Shown piece by piece: positions 1 to 9,589 of a stretch of 64,000 bases of DNA. A program made the translations under genes and the position numbers. This DNA comes from Aurantimicrobium minutum. GTDB lineage: Bacteria > Actinomycetota > Actinomycetes > Actinomycetales > Microbacteriaceae. The stretch is from assembly GCF_002355535.1 (NCBI RefSeq), contig NZ_AP017457.1, positions 1,302,001-1,366,000 on the forward strand, read 5' to 3'. Each line of letters opens with the position of its first letter. Positions within the stretch are counted from its first letter, which is position 1. A model generated the notes under the pieces. That model did no database searches. It was not told the origin of the DNA and saw only the letters and a program-made list of their open reading frames with translations.

Positions 1-99
1 AGACAGTCATTTATGTACCTTTCGACGTCTTTGTCGTAGTGCCGGATATGGCACTCCAACATTAGGGAGCGAAAGGTTGCAGAAAGTTGCGAAGGGAAA

Positions 100-1401
100 C
101 TATTGCCCATGCAGTTCCACGAGGTTTTCCACGTGAGCAACCACATGTGCACGCTTGGGGGATTTTGCCGGCAGCATTTTGAGCACCTGGTGCCACACAT
201 CCAGATCTTCTAAGCCTTGCTCGGAGTTGGCATAGTCCATCAGGACATCCACGGAGGCATCACTGAGTAGTGACTCTCGCAGGTGTGAACACACTTCGGT
301 GCGGATGTCTTCAATACCCGGTGAGACCGAGTCCGGAAGCAGCGTCCCGCGGAACGCGGACAACGCTGCCCGGTGTGCTCCACGATCGAGCAATGCCACG
401 ACGTGCTGGGCATCTATCTCAACCTGCTCGGTCAGACGATACGGCTTGGACTCTGGCGCAATCCCGGGATGGAATTTGTCTAGGAGCTTGCGCAAGCGCA
501 CCAGCTCTGGCCGCAAGCGTGAGGTTGCATGAGGGTCACCCCACAACAGTTCCGACAAACGTTCAGCAGATAACCCCGAGCGGTTCCAGGCCAGCAGGGT
601 CATAATCTCGGCATGACGCTGGGTGAGTTCGATGGAACGATCACCAATGCTGAGAAGTGCGGTGTCACGGCCAAGGATGTGAAGTGTTGCCCGGGCTGAC
701 TTGTTCTTCACCGAAGAAGGCAAGTTATTAAACAGAACAAATTTAGAGCTAGCAGCTGACCTCGAGGAGGCAGCATCACGACTGCGAAGCCTGCTCACCA
801 TGAGCTCTGTCTCGACAGCGTGAGCCGTTGCCTCCACCAAGGGCATGGTGTGGCGATCCACCGCTTGGTCTCCCCCGGTGATATCAATAACACCAATAAT
901 GGCTTTGGTCTCTGGGTCGTGAACAGGAACAGCCGTGCAACTCCAGGCGTGAACGAGACGGTTGTAATGCTCATCCCTACGAATTTGGATGGCGTGGTCT
1001 AAAGCCAGCGCTGTTCCCGGTGCCGAAGTTCCAGCCACGGATTCACTCCAGTCAGAGCCTTCAACAAACATCATCGACTCGGCACGAGACTTGAGCCCCT
1101 GGTCACCTTCGACCCAGAGCAGGCGTCCCATTGCATCACCGACGGCAACAAGCATTCCTGAATCGTTGTCTGCATCGCGCACGAGAAGCTTGCGAATAAC
1201 CGGCATCATTTCTGCCAGCGGGTGCGCTTCGCGGTATTCGTGAAGTTCACTGCTTTCAAACAGCAGTGGAGAAAGCATCCGATCAGGATCAAGTTGGCTT
1301 TGTTCCGCGCGCGACCATGAGTCTCGCACGACTGCGCGAACAGTGCCGGGAACCACAACGTCGGGGTCGGCAAGCCAAGGACTTGTCACGTGCTTGAGCA
1401 T
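100..1401 (-). CDS. GAF-domain transcriptional regulator (AcoR-like sensor, no AAA+ domain)
   Basis: A 433-residue protein. The first 210 residues resemble the N-terminal sensory part of AcoR-type activators: an RDSWSRA segment, then a GAF-like stretch ending in IIGVIDITGG. There is no Walker A motif, so the sigma-54 AAA+ domain of true AcoR is absent. Residues of about 250-330 look like a winged-helix DNA-binding region (LTQRHAEIMTLLAW, then LSELLWG). Stand-alone GAF regulators of this build are common in Actinobacteria, often beside aldehyde or alcohol dehydrogenase genes, but the neighbour on that side lies outside the window. The ligand is unknown. The family call is fairly safe; the DNA-binding assignment of the C-terminus is inference. 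Confidence 0.75.
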   Translation of the reverse strand: MLKHVTSPWLADPDVVVPGTVRAVVRDSWSRAEQSQLDPDRMLSPLLFESSELHEYREAHPLAEMMPVIRKLLVRDADNDSGMLVAVGDAMGRLLWVEGDQGLKSRAESMMFVEGSDWSESVAGTSAPGTALALDHAIQIRRDEHYNRLVHAWSCTAVPVHDPETKAIIGVIDITGGDQAVDRHTMPLVEATAHAVETELMVSRLRSRDAASSRSAASSKFVLFNNLPSSVKNKSARATLHILGRDTALLSIGDRSIELTQRHAEIMTLLAWNRSGLSAERLSELLWGDPHATSRLRPELVRLRKLLDKFHPGIAPESKPYRLTEQVEIDAQHVVALLDRGAHRAALSAFRGTLLPDSVSPGIEDIRTEVCSHLRESLLSDASVDVLMDYANSEQGLEDLDVWHQVLKMLPAKSPKRAHVVAHVENLVELHGQ

Positions 1402-1429
1402 ACGCCTCTCAGGCGTTCAAAGAAAAGAG

Positions 1430-2071
1430 CTAGTACAGAAGGAACTGACTCGAGGTCTTTGAGGTTGCTTCGCCGACCTTGGCAGTGAGGTAGTACGAAG
1501 CACCACCGGCAGGAACCTGATCGCGCACGCCACCACAGGTGTCGGGTGCGCTGCGCTCACGAGGCCAGGCAACTGGAGCTGATGGGTAGACAACACCGGG
1601 CTCCAATATGGCGACCGTGTCTGATCTTTCTGTTTGGCAGTCAGTAGAAACCCAGTAGGTTTCTGCACCAGAAGTAATGGTGAGTTGCTGGGCAGCTGTT
1701 CCCACGTTGTAGTAGCAGGCTGTGCTTCCTGTGTTCTGAATGGTCAAAGACAGATTAGGCAGAACACCTGCTTGGTAGTCGACCGCATCGGTGACTGGAG
1801 TGACCACGAGGTTCTTCACAGCACATTCTTTATAGGACGACACATCAACTGTGGGAGTGGGCGTAGGGGTGGGAGTCTCTGAGGCAACCGCGGTAGGTGT
1901 GGGTTTCGCTGTTGCGGTCGGTGTGGGCTCTGGCGTTGCCTGTCCAGGTCGAACAATGATGAGCACAACCGCAGTAACGACAGCAATAAGTGCGAGAAGA
2001 GCGACCAGTCTGCGGCGGCGATACACCGCGGGTGAGACGCGTCCAGGTTGTCCAGGCATCTGAGAGCTCAT
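1430..2071 (-). CDS. Membrane-anchored extracytoplasmic protein of unknown function
   Basis: 213 residues. After a short basic cytoplasmic N-terminus (YRRRR) there is one hydrophobic helix at about residues 25-43. A Pro/Thr/Ala linker of about 35 residues (PTPTATAKPTPT type) follows, then a globular domain with several cysteines. This is the usual plan of a signal-anchor protein whose folded domain sits outside the membrane. The globular part, with NLSLTIQNTGS followed by ACYYNVG, resembles the beta-sandwich of DUF4232-like surface proteins, but I do not recognise a family firmly. It follows the acetyltransferase gene on the same strand and does not overlap it. Function unknown. Confidence 0.7.
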   Translation of the reverse strand: MSSQMPGQPGRVSPAVYRRRRLVALLALIAVVTAVVLIIVRPGQATPEPTPTATAKPTPTAVASETPTPTPTPTVDVSSYKECAVKNLVVTPVTDAVDYQAGVLPNLSLTIQNTGSTACYYNVGTAAQQLTITSGAETYWVSTDCQTERSDTVAILEPGVVYPSAPVAWPRERSAPDTCGGVRDQVPAGGASYYLTAKVGEATSKTSSQFLLY

Positions 2072-2084
2072 GCCCCTAAATTAC

Positions 2085-2594
2085 CTACAGGACGCGCAGC
2101 ATCCTTGTATTTCCCAGAGTGTTGGGTTTTACACGGGCAAGATCCAGGAATTCGGCAACACCCTCATCGTGCGAGAGCACCAATTGCGCATAGGTTTCAG
2201 GATCAATGATGGCGTCGGAGACTTCCACAAATCCGTGGCGAGTAAAGAAGTCCACCTCAAAGGTGAGGCAAAAGAGTCGACCAAGCCCCAACTCGGTGGC
2301 ATCGTCGACGAGCCTGGCCAAGATGGCAGCACCAACACCTTTGCCCAGCCATTCGGGGGTCACAGCGAGGGTACGAATTTCACCCAAGTCCTGCCACATC
2401 ACGTGCAGAGCACCACAGCCTATTCGGTTGCCGTCGCTGTCTTCTGCAATACGGAACTCTTGTACAGCCTCATAAATAGAGACCGCATCTTTACCCAACA
2501 AAACCCGCGAGTCCACGAGTGGCTTGGTGACTTCTAGAATCCATGGCACGTCTGCTGTGCGGGCACGACGAACGTGTATGGGTGAAGAAGTCAT
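2085..2594 (-). CDS. argA: Short GNAT amino-acid N-acetyltransferase (ArgA type)
   Basis: 169 residues forming one GNAT domain, with the acetyl-CoA loop at about residues 82-92 (EWLGKGVGAAI). The length and the closing FFTRHGF segment match the short actinobacterial glutamate N-acetyltransferase (M. tuberculosis Rv2747, 174 residues), which makes N-acetylglutamate for arginine synthesis. It lacks the amino-acid-kinase half of E. coli ArgA. The gene lies just downstream of clpC on the same strand, with no other arg gene in the window, so the arginine role rests on sequence alone. Another GNAT substrate cannot be ruled out. Confidence 0.7.
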   Translation of the reverse strand: MTSSPIHVRRARTADVPWILEVTKPLVDSRVLLGKDAVSIYEAVQEFRIAEDSDGNRIGCGALHVMWQDLGEIRTLAVTPEWLGKGVGAAILARLVDDATELGLGRLFCLTFEVDFFTRHGFVEVSDAIIDPETYAQLVLSHDEGVAEFLDLARVKPNTLGNTRMLRVL

Positions 2595-2621
2595 GCTCCC
2601 CAGAATACTCTGGCGGGAAGG

Positions 2622-5141
2622 CTACTCTCCGTCTGCCACAATCTCTGGGGTTGCGGCAATACCGTTTGCCTGTGAGGCAGCAGTGACCCCAACAACCTCA
2701 CGAGCAGTGGTGGTGAAGACGAACTCGCCGCCAATAAAGTCCACGTGAACGTGATCTCCAGCTGCGAGCTGGCCTTCGAGAATCTTCTCGGAGAGGCGGT
2801 CTTCGACCTCGGCCTGCATCGCACGACGCAACGGACGAGCACCCAGGGCTGGGTCGAAGCCGACCTCGATGAGGCGGTCCTTCGCAGCTTGAGTGAGCTC
2901 GATGGTCATGTCGCGATCCATCATGCGGTCGCTCAGGCGCTTGGTGAACAGGTCCACGATCTGAACCAGCTCTTCCTTGCTCAGCTGAGGGAACACGATG
3001 ATGTCATCAACACGGTTGAGGAACTCAGGCTTGAAGTGCTTCTTGAGTTCTTCGTTGACCTTGCCGCGCATGCGGTCGTAGTCATTGACGGCGTCACCTT
3101 CAAGCTGGAAACCAACAGGACCACCAGAGATTTCCTTGGTTCCCAAGTTGGTGGTCATGATGATGACGGTGTTCTTGAAGTCAACAACACGGCCTTGACC
3201 GTCGGTGAGACGACCCTCTTCCAGAATCTGCAGCAGAGAGTTGAAGATGTCAGGGTGTGCCTTCTCGATTTCATCGAAGAGAACAACACTGAATGGCTTG
3301 CGGCGCACCTTCTCGGTGAGCTGACCACCCTCTTCGAATCCAACGAATCCGGGAGGGGCACCAAACAGACGTGAGACGGTGTGCTTTTCACCGTATTCAC
3401 TCATGTCGAGAGAGATCATGGCGTCTTCGTCATCGAACAGGAACTCAGCCAGTGCTTTAGCCAGCTCTGTCTTTCCCACACCGGTGGGACCAGCGAAGAT
3501 GAAGGAACCAGCAGGACGCTTGGGGTCCTTCAGTCCAGCACGGGTGCGACGAATGGTCTTGGACAGGGCCGCGATGGCCTTCTCCTGACCAATCACACGC
3601 TGGTGCAGAGCCTTCTCCATGAAGACCAGGCGGGCTGATTCTTCTTCGGTGAGCTTGAAGACGGGGATACCGGTTGCTTGGGCTAGAACTTCAGCAATAA
3701 CGCCCTCGTCCACGATGCCCTGGCCACCTGCATCGCCCTTGCGCCATTCAGCCTCACGGCGAACACGCTCAGCTTGCAGCTGCTTTTCTTCATCGCGCAG
3801 TGCGGCAGCACGTTCGAAGTCTTGATCTTCGATTGCTGCTTCCTTCTTGCTGCGGGTCAGAGCAATCTGGTCATCCAATTCACGCAACTCTGGTGGGTTG
3901 GAGAGGATGGATAGGCGCAGACGAGCACCTGCTTCGTCGATGAGGTCAATTGCCTTATCGGGAAGGAAGCGGTCCTGGATGTAACGGTCGGCAAGGTTTG
4001 CAGCCGCGACAATTGCACCATCGGTAATCTGAACCTTGTGGTGTGCTTCGTAACGGTCGCGCAGACCCTTCAAGATGTTGATGGCGTGAGGCAAGGAAGG
4101 CTCAGCAACCTGGATGGGCTGGAAGCGGCGCTCCAGCGCTGCATCCTTTTCAAAGTGCTTGCGGTATTCATCCAGAGTGGTCGCACCAATGGTCTGGAGT
4201 TCACCACGAGCAAGCAGTGGCTTAAGAATGGAGGCGGCATCGATAGCACCCTCGGCAGCACCAGCGCCGACTAGCGAGTGAATTTCATCAATGAAGGTGA
4301 TGATGTCGCCTCGGGTACGAATCTCTTTGGTGACCTTCTTGAGGCGCTCTTCAAAGTCACCGCGGTAACGAGAACCAGCGATGAGTGAGCCCAGGTCGAG
4401 TGTGTAGAGCTGCTTGTCCTTGAGGGTCTCAGGAACATTGCCGGAGACAATCGCTTGTGCGAGACCTTCCACAACGGCAGTCTTACCAACACCGGGCTCA
4501 CCGATCAGAACAGGGTTGTTTTTGGAGCGGCGAGAAAGAATCTGCATGACGCGTTCAATCTCTTTTTCACGACCGATTACAGGGTCAAGCTTTCCTTCAC
4601 GAGCTGCAGCGGTGAGGTTACGACCGAACTGGTCAAGAACCTGAGAACCACCCTGAGCAGAGGCTGCCTCGTCCTTGTTTCCGGCAGCAACAGGCTCCTT
4701 GCCCTGGAAGCCAGACAGAAGCTGAATAACCTGCTGACGAACACGGTTGAGGTCAGCACCAAGCTTGACCAGAACCTGTGCAGCAACGCCTTCACCCTCA
4801 CGGATGAGGCCTAAGAGGATGTGCTCGGTGCCAATGTAGTTGTGACCAAGCTGCAGTGCTTCACGCAGCGATAGTTCGAGAACTTTCTTCGCACGTGGAG
4901 TGAAAGGGATGTGGCCGGTGGGCTGCTGCTGTCCCTGACCAATGATGTCTTGGACCTGCTCGCGCACCGCATCGAGGGAGATGTTGAGAGACTCGAGAGC
5001 CTTCGCTGCAACACCTTCGCCTTCGTGGATGAGACCTAGAAGGATGTGCTCCGTGCCGATGTAGTTGTGATTGAGCATCTTGGCTTCTTCTTGCGCCAAG
5101 ACAACGACGCGGCGAGCGCGGTCGGTAAATCTCTCAAACAT
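2622..5141 (-). CDS. clpC: ATP-dependent Clp protease ATP-binding subunit ClpC
   Basis: 839 residues, the usual length for ClpC1. Two Clp_N repeats cover about residues 1-145, each with [12 protein letters not shown]. The first AAA+ module has Walker [10 protein letters not shown] at about 214-222. The UVR coiled-coil ([14 protein letters not shown]) lies at about 430-460. The second AAA+ module has GPTGVGKTE near 557. ClpC unfolds substrates and feeds them to ClpP in the cytosol. A Shine-Dalgarno sequence GGGAGAG sits before the ATG. The divergent gap to the pirin gene holds two inverted-repeat elements, one resembling a ClgR site. In M. tuberculosis clpC1 sits near lysS, and that neighbourhood is partly kept here. 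Confidence 0.98.
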   Translation of the reverse strand: MFERFTDRARRVVVLAQEEAKMLNHNYIGTEHILLGLIHEGEGVAAKALESLNISLDAVREQVQDIIGQGQQQPTGHIPFTPRAKKVLELSLREALQLGHNYIGTEHILLGLIREGEGVAAQVLVKLGADLNRVRQQVIQLLSGFQGKEPVAAGNKDEAASAQGGSQVLDQFGRNLTAAAREGKLDPVIGREKEIERVMQILSRRSKNNPVLIGEPGVGKTAVVEGLAQAIVSGNVPETLKDKQLYTLDLGSLIAGSRYRGDFEERLKKVTKEIRTRGDIITFIDEIHSLVGAGAAEGAIDAASILKPLLARGELQTIGATTLDEYRKHFEKDAALERRFQPIQVAEPSLPHAINILKGLRDRYEAHHKVQITDGAIVAAANLADRYIQDRFLPDKAIDLIDEAGARLRLSILSNPPELRELDDQIALTRSKKEAAIEDQDFERAAALRDEEKQLQAERVRREAEWRKGDAGGQGIVDEGVIAEVLAQATGIPVFKLTEEESARLVFMEKALHQRVIGQEKAIAALSKTIRRTRAGLKDPKRPAGSFIFAGPTGVGKTELAKALAEFLFDDEDAMISLDMSEYGEKHTVSRLFGAPPGFVGFEEGGQLTEKVRRKPFSVVLFDEIEKAHPDIFNSLLQILEEGRLTDGQGRVVDFKNTVIIMTTNLGTKEISGGPVGFQLEGDAVNDYDRMRGKVNEELKKHFKPEFLNRVDDIIVFPQLSKEELVQIVDLFTKRLSDRMMDRDMTIELTQAAKDRLIEVGFDPALGARPLRRAMQAEVEDRLSEKILEGQLAAGDHVHVDFIGGEFVFTTTAREVVGVTAASQANGIAATPEIVADGE

Positions 5142-5226
5142 TTCTCTCCCATCAGCACTGTGGTGTTCGTATCCAGTGCAGGTCTTGCTTTTGAGAGTAA
5201 CGCCGTATTGCTCTTAAAGATGCCCC

Positions 5227-5244
5227 TGTTCGCCCACGGCGTGA
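5227..5244. promoter_or_regulatory. ClgR-like operator upstream of clpC
   Basis: TGTTCGCCCACGGCGTGA matches 16 of 18 positions of the ClgR consensus as I recall it (WNNWCGCYNANRGCGWWS). It sits about 85 bp upstream of the clpC start. ClgR activates clp genes in Corynebacterium and Mycobacterium. No clgR gene is in the window, so the assignment is inference from motif and place. Confidence 0.5.
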
Positions 5245-5255
5245 GCTGGAATGGT

Positions 5256-5279
5256 GATGTTCGCTGGAGGGGGAACATC
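5256..5279. promoter_or_regulatory. Perfect 7-bp inverted repeat between clpC and the pirin gene
   Basis: Arms GATGTTC (5256-5262) and GAACATC (5273-5279) are perfectly complementary across a 10-bp spacer. The layout is not the actinobacterial LexA box, in which GAAC precedes GTTC. The element could be an operator for clpC or for the divergent pirin operon, or an RNA hairpin. The binding factor is unknown. Confidence 0.45.
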
Positions 5280-5324
5280 TGGTGCCACGGAATAAATACT
5301 TAGCCAGAAACGTAGTCTGTAGGT

Positions 5325-6257
5325 ATGAGCATTCTGACTCCTCGTGATGTGCCCCTCGGAGGCCTGCGAGCGATGACAGTGCGCAGAACTTTACCTAACC
5401 GGCACCGCACCACCATTGGTGCATGGTGCTTTGTTGATCACTTTGGTCCAGACCTGGTTGAACACAGTGGTGGCATGCATGTTGCACCTCACCCTCACAC
5501 GGGCTTACAAACTGTCACCTGGCTTTTTGAGGGTGAGGTGGAGCACCACGACAGTGTGGGCAGTAGTCAATTAGTCAGTCCTGGTCAGGTGAACCTCATG
5601 ACTGCTGGTGCAGGGATCTCTCACTCGGAGGTCTCTACCTCCACCACCTCCCGGCTTCATGGTGTGCAGTTATGGGTTGCCCTACCTGATGAACACCGGT
5701 TCATTGCTCCTTTCTTTGAACACCACGTCTCTCCCCGGATGACTATTGGTCCAGCCCAATTCACTGTGTTTGTGGGAAGTCTCACCGGCGAGGATGTCAC
5801 CGCTACCTCCACAGCCACGACGTTTACTGGTCTTGTTGCTGCTGAAATCTTGATTCCTGAAAAAACCACCATCGCCATCCCCGTTGACCACAGCTATGAG
5901 CACGGTTTCCTTATTGATTCGGGTGAGCTCACCGTCAATGACGAACAGGCCCTCAAAGACGAGCTTGCTTATGTTGAGCCTGGCCACACCAGCATCACCA
6001 TCGCCACCGGTGATGTTCCCTCTCGAGTGTTAATGATCGGTGGCGAGCCGTTCGAAGAAGAGCTCGTGATGTGGTGGAACTTCATTGGCCGCAGCCATGA
6101 AGAAATAGTTCAGATGCGCCAGCAGTGGCAAAGCAATGTAGTTGAGGGCTCCAATCCTGACGGAGTATTTGGTACCGTCGCATACGAGGGCCCCGTAATT
6201 CCCGCCCCAGAAATGCCTCACGTTCACCTTCGACCACGAAAGTTGCCCAGGCCATGA
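5325..6257 (+). CDS. Pirin family protein
   Basis: 310 residues with the bicupin pirin fold. The N-terminal cupin carries the family signature around residues 40-80 (VDHFGP, then HPHTGLQTVTW and GEVEHHDS), supplying the histidines and glutamate that hold a single metal. Pirins are cytosolic metal proteins; some have quercetinase activity or act as redox-responsive co-regulators, and the role here is unknown. The gene overlaps the following AhpD-like gene by 4 bp and probably starts a three-gene operon. It reads divergently from clpC across a 183-bp gap that contains two inverted repeats. Confidence 0.9.
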   Translation: MSILTPRDVPLGGLRAMTVRRTLPNRHRTTIGAWCFVDHFGPDLVEHSGGMHVAPHPHTGLQTVTWLFEGEVEHHDSVGSSQLVSPGQVNLMTAGAGISHSEVSTSTTSRLHGVQLWVALPDEHRFIAPFFEHHVSPRMTIGPAQFTVFVGSLTGEDVTATSTATTFTGLVAAEILIPEKTTIAIPVDHSYEHGFLIDSGELTVNDEQALKDELAYVEPGHTSITIATGDVPSRVLMIGGEPFEEELVMWWNFIGRSHEEIVQMRQQWQSNVVEGSNPDGVFGTVAYEGPVIPAPEMPHVHLRPRKLPRP

Positions 6258-6601
6258 GTGATCTCTATGACGGAACCGAGAACCGCAAATTCGGTCGAGT
6301 GTATAAAAAAGAAACCCCCGACATCCTGGAAGCGTTCCTTGCTTTCGACAACGCGGTCTTCGCTGAAGAGGGTCGCGCTATCCCACTGAAGTTCCGTGAG
6401 CTCATGGCGCTCAGTGTTGCCTTCACCACTCAATGCTCTTTCTGCATCGATGCCCACACCAAGGGTGCGATTAAAGCTGGCGCAAACGATGCCGAGATTG
6501 CTGAAGCAGCCTGGGTTGCTGCAGCACTGCGTGCAGGTGGTGCGTTTACGCACGGTCGCATGGCGCTGCAGATCAGTGACTCCGTGAATCACGAGCACTA
6601 A
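6254..6601 (+). CDS. Carboxymuconolactone decarboxylase / AhpD-like protein
   Basis: 115 residues. The CxxC-x3-H redox signature of the AhpD branch (CSFCIDAHTKGA, about residues 56-67) is present, so a thiol-dependent peroxidase or reductase role is more likely than muconolactone chemistry. Its start overlaps the pirin stop by 4 bp (ATGA), which suggests translational coupling. The pairing of a metal-dependent pirin with a dithiol protein suggests a small stress-related operon, but this is inference from context. Confidence 0.85.
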   Translation: MSDLYDGTENRKFGRVYKKETPDILEAFLAFDNAVFAEEGRAIPLKFRELMALSVAFTTQCSFCIDAHTKGAIKAGANDAEIAEAAWVAAALRAGGAFTHGRMALQISDSVNHEH

Positions 6602-6603
6602 TC

Positions 6604-7086
6604 ATGGCCGACATTCAACACCCCGAATCTGTTGAGCGTTTCCGCGCGGCTCTGAAAGAGCACGGCGCGGAAGGTGATGTTGTTCGCCTCGATGACAACG
6701 CCCACACCGCCCAAGCCGCAGCGGAAGGTCTCGGCATTACGAGGGGCCAGATAGCGAACTCGCTCGTTTTCCTCGCCGATGGCGAACCCGTTCTCGTAAT
6801 GAGTTCTGGTGGACACCGCGTGGACACCGACAAAGTCTCTGCTGCGTTTGGTGGGAAGAAGATCACCAAGGCCAACGCCGATGACGTTCGTGCTGCCACT
6901 GGCTATGTCATTGGTGGAGTCTCACCCGTGGGACTTGCCACCGAACTTCCCACTCTGGTGGACAACGACCTAGCCCAGTACGACACCATCTGGTCTGCAG
7001 GAGGTCACCCGGCCTATGTCTACCAAACCACCTTTAGCGAACTGGTTCGGATGACTGGCGGAACTCCCGCCGATATTGGTGAGTAA
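6604..7086 (+). CDS. YbaK/EbsC-type aminoacyl-tRNA deacylase
   Basis: 160 residues covering one YbaK/ProX editing domain. Family landmarks are AQAAAEGLGI near residue 40, an IANSLVFLADGEPVLV strand and the GG-x-SPVGL loop (about 107-113). Relatives hydrolyse mischarged Cys-tRNA(Pro) or Ala-tRNA(Pro) in trans in the cytosol. The gene follows the AhpD-like gene after 2 bp, so it is probably co-transcribed. The exact tRNA substrate cannot be read from the sequence. Confidence 0.85.
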   Translation: MADIQHPESVERFRAALKEHGAEGDVVRLDDNAHTAQAAAEGLGITRGQIANSLVFLADGEPVLVMSSGGHRVDTDKVSAAFGGKKITKANADDVRAATGYVIGGVSPVGLATELPTLVDNDLAQYDTIWSAGGHPAYVYQTTFSELVRMTGGTPADIGE

Positions 7087-7100
7087 AAACTCCAGGTAAT

Positions 7101-8111
7101 TTACTTGCCTGATTCGGTGCCGTGCACCGCAAATTCATCAATCGCGTCGAGTTCTTCTGGCTCAAACTCTGGACCGTGAATAGCAGCGATGTTGTCTTCG
7201 AGTTGCTTCACAGAGGAGGCACCAATCAAGGCTGAGGTGACCCCAGGGTTACGCAGAGTCCATAACAGTGCCATCTGAGCGAGCGTCTGACCGCGGGCCT
7301 CGGCGATAGCCGCCAGACCGCGGACGCGCTCGAGATAGGTGTCGGTGATTGTGGACGCTTTGAGATGTTCGCCCACTGCAGCACGGGAGTCTTTGGGAAC
7401 CCCACCAAGATAACGGTCGGTGAGAAGGCCCTGAGCAAGTGGCGAGAAAACGATGCACCCGGCACCAATCTCGTCGAGGGTATAGAGCAGGCCGGAACGC
7501 TCGATGGTGCGATCAAACATGGAGTAGCGAGGCTGGTGAATCAGCAGAGGAACACCGAGTCGATCCAGTTCTTTCTTTGCAGCGATGGTTTGTTCAGGAG
7601 TGTACGAAGAGATCCCGACATACAGTGCCTTGCCCTGCTGCACGATCGAAGACAGTGCACCCATGGTTTCTTCTATGGGGGTGTTGGGGTCCGGGCGGTG
7701 GGAGTAGAAGATGTCGACATAGTCCAAGCCCATGCGGGTCAGGCTCTGATCAAGAGATGAGATGAGGTACTTCCGAGTTCCCCACTCGCCATAGGGTCCA
7801 TCCCACATGAAATATCCGGCTTTGGAGGAGATAACCATTTCATCGCGATAGGGCTTGAAGTCTGAAGCCAGCACTTCACCGAAGTGGCTTTCAGCCGAGC
7901 CAGCAGGAACACCGTAGTTGTTGGCTAAATCAAAATGAGTCACGCCCAAGTCAAAAGCACGACGAAGAATCTGCTTTTGGTTCTTGAGAGATCCTTCGTC
8001 TCCGAAGTTGTGCCACAGGCCTAAGGAAATCTCAGGAAGCTTCAAACCCCATTTACCGCTTCTGCGGTAGTTCATGATGTCGTAGCGTGAGGGCGCTGCT
8101 TCATAAGCCAT
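7101..8111 (-). CDS. Aldo/keto reductase, YghZ (L-glyceraldehyde 3-phosphate reductase) type
   Basis: 336 residues. AKR landmarks are DLANNYG (catalytic Asp and Tyr, about residues 60-66), SSKAG (catalytic Lys) and YSHRPD (His). The NADPH-binding end has ALIGASS at about 296-302. The long N-terminal region before the first strand and overall similarity place it with the YghZ/AKR14 and Kv-beta-like group. These cytosolic enzymes reduce aldehydes such as methylglyoxal or L-glyceraldehyde 3-phosphate. It ends convergently with the YbaK-type gene, 14 bp away. The substrate is uncertain. Confidence 0.87.
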   Translation of the reverse strand: MAYEAAPSRYDIMNYRRSGKWGLKLPEISLGLWHNFGDEGSLKNQKQILRRAFDLGVTHFDLANNYGVPAGSAESHFGEVLASDFKPYRDEMVISSKAGYFMWDGPYGEWGTRKYLISSLDQSLTRMGLDYVDIFYSHRPDPNTPIEETMGALSSIVQQGKALYVGISSYTPEQTIAAKKELDRLGVPLLIHQPRYSMFDRTIERSGLLYTLDEIGAGCIVFSPLAQGLLTDRYLGGVPKDSRAAVGEHLKASTITDTYLERVRGLAAIAEARGQTLAQMALLWTLRNPGVTSALIGASSVKQLEDNIAAIHGPEFEPEELDAIDEFAVHGTESGK

Positions 8112-8125
8112 AGAGAAAACTTTCG

Positions 8126-9589
8126 TTACTGCAGTGAGGAAGTCAGACGTGCTAAACCGTCAAGAACGGTTGAGCGCAGAGGCTGCTGCATCCACTCGTC
8201 AAGGGTCAGTGCACGAGAGTCATTGCGATAGGCAGCCTCAACATCACGCATCTGCTTGACGAAAGAAGCGCCCTTAACCATGAGAGACACCTCAAGGTTG
8301 AGGGAGAAGGATCGCATGTCCATGTTGGAGGAACCGATCACCGCAACCTCGTCATCGATGGACATGTGCTTGGAGTGCAAGATGGTCGGTGCTTTATACA
8401 GCCAAATAACAACACCGGCACGAAGCAGTGCTTCGTAGTAGGAACGCTGTGCGTGGTAAACCAACGCTTGGTCTCCAATTTCGGAGACGAACAGTTCCAC
8501 GCGAACACCACGCTGGCATGCTGAGGTGATGGCATACATCAAAGACTCATCAGGGACGAAGTAAGGCGAAGTAATGATGATCTTCTCTTGAGCTGAATAC
8601 ATCAGCGCTAAGAACATCCGCAGGTTGTTCTCGGAAGCAAAGCCCGGGCCGGAGGGAACAATCTGGCAATCCAGGGCGTTTTTATTTGACGTGGTTGATA
8701 GTGGAGCTGCCTCACGTGTGAGCAGAACATCTGTCTCGGAATACCAGTCAGTAATGAAGATGGCGTTCAAACCAGCAACAATGGGCCCTTCCAGGCGAAC
8801 CATGGCATCTTTCCAGTGCAGTCCACGCTTGATGTTGGACTTCTTGAGGTAACTGGAGTCAATGAGGTTTTGTGAACCCATCCAGCCGATCTTCGAGTCG
8901 ATGATCAAGAGCTTGCGGTGGTTGCGCAAATCTGGTCGCTCGTACTTTCCTTCAAGAGGGAGGAAAGGAAGCATGAGGTGCCATTCGGCACCGATAGCAG
9001 TCAGACGCTTCTTGGTTTCTTTATAACCGACGGTGCGTTTTCCAGCAATGTGGTCAAAGAGCACACGTACCTTGACGCCACGTTGAACTGCGCGCTCCAT
9101 CGCTTGGAACAGTGGTTCTGTTGTGGAGTCGGCCGCCAAGATGTAGAACTCGACGTGAACGTAGTTCTTCGCTTTATCGATGTCTGCTGCCATATCGAGA
9201 AAGTTTTTCTCGTAGTCGATCTGCATCTGTGCGCTGTTGCCACCAATCATCGGCATAGCACCCAAGTTGCGGTTCATCGTAACGATGGAATCCAACCATG
9301 CCGGCCAGGACTTGTCGTGCTTTACCTTGTCCATGCCCTCGGTGGAGTCCATGATGAACTGGTTAATTTCTGCCTGGCGACGGCGACGCTTGCGGCCCAA
9401 GCGTGGACTACCAATGAGCAGGAACAAAATCACGCCGATGAACGGAATGAAGAAGATAGCAAGTAACCAGCCCAAGGCAGAGGATGGACGACGGTTGCGA
9501 GGAACAATAATGATTGCGGCAACGCGGATAGCGAAGTCAATCAGGAACAGGATGATGGTGATCCAGAAATTCACATCACCCTGTGTCAT
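8126..9589 (-). CDS. cls: Cardiolipin synthase (phospholipase D superfamily)
   Basis: 487 residues, a normal length for bacterial Cls. Two N-terminal transmembrane helices (about residues 8-30 and 37-60) form the PLDc_N anchor. Two HxKx4D catalytic motifs follow: HRKLLIIDSK (about 223-232) and HSKHMSIDD (about 400-408). The enzyme condenses two phosphatidylglycerol molecules to cardiolipin at the membrane. Its start overlaps the stop of the 63-residue membrane-protein gene by 4 bp, implying translational coupling. Confidence 0.93.
   Translation of the reverse strand: MTQGDVNFWITIILFLIDFAIRVAAIIIVPRNRRPSSALGWLLAIFFIPFIGVILFLLIGSPRLGRKRRRRQAEINQFIMDSTEGMDKVKHDKSWPAWLDSIVTMNRNLGAMPMIGGNSAQMQIDYEKNFLDMAADIDKAKNYVHVEFYILAADSTTEPLFQAMERAVQRGVKVRVLFDHIAGKRTVGYKETKKRLTAIGAEWHLMLPFLPLEGKYERPDLRNHRKLLIIDSKIGWMGSQNLIDSSYLKKSNIKRGLHWKDAMVRLEGPIVAGLNAIFITDWYSETDVLLTREAAPLSTTSNKNALDCQIVPSGPGFASENNLRMFLALMYSAQEKIIITSPYFVPDESLMYAITSACQRGVRVELFVSEIGDQALVYHAQRSYYEALLRAGVVIWLYKAPTILHSKHMSIDDEVAVIGSSNMDMRSFSLNLEVSLMVKGASFVKQMRDVEAAYRNDSRALTLDEWMQQPLRSTVLDGLARLTSSLQ

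Noticed and set aside
1851-2063. Val/Gly-rich frame on the plus strand
   Set aside because: Shadow of the Pro/Thr linker and anchor of the minus-strand surface protein.
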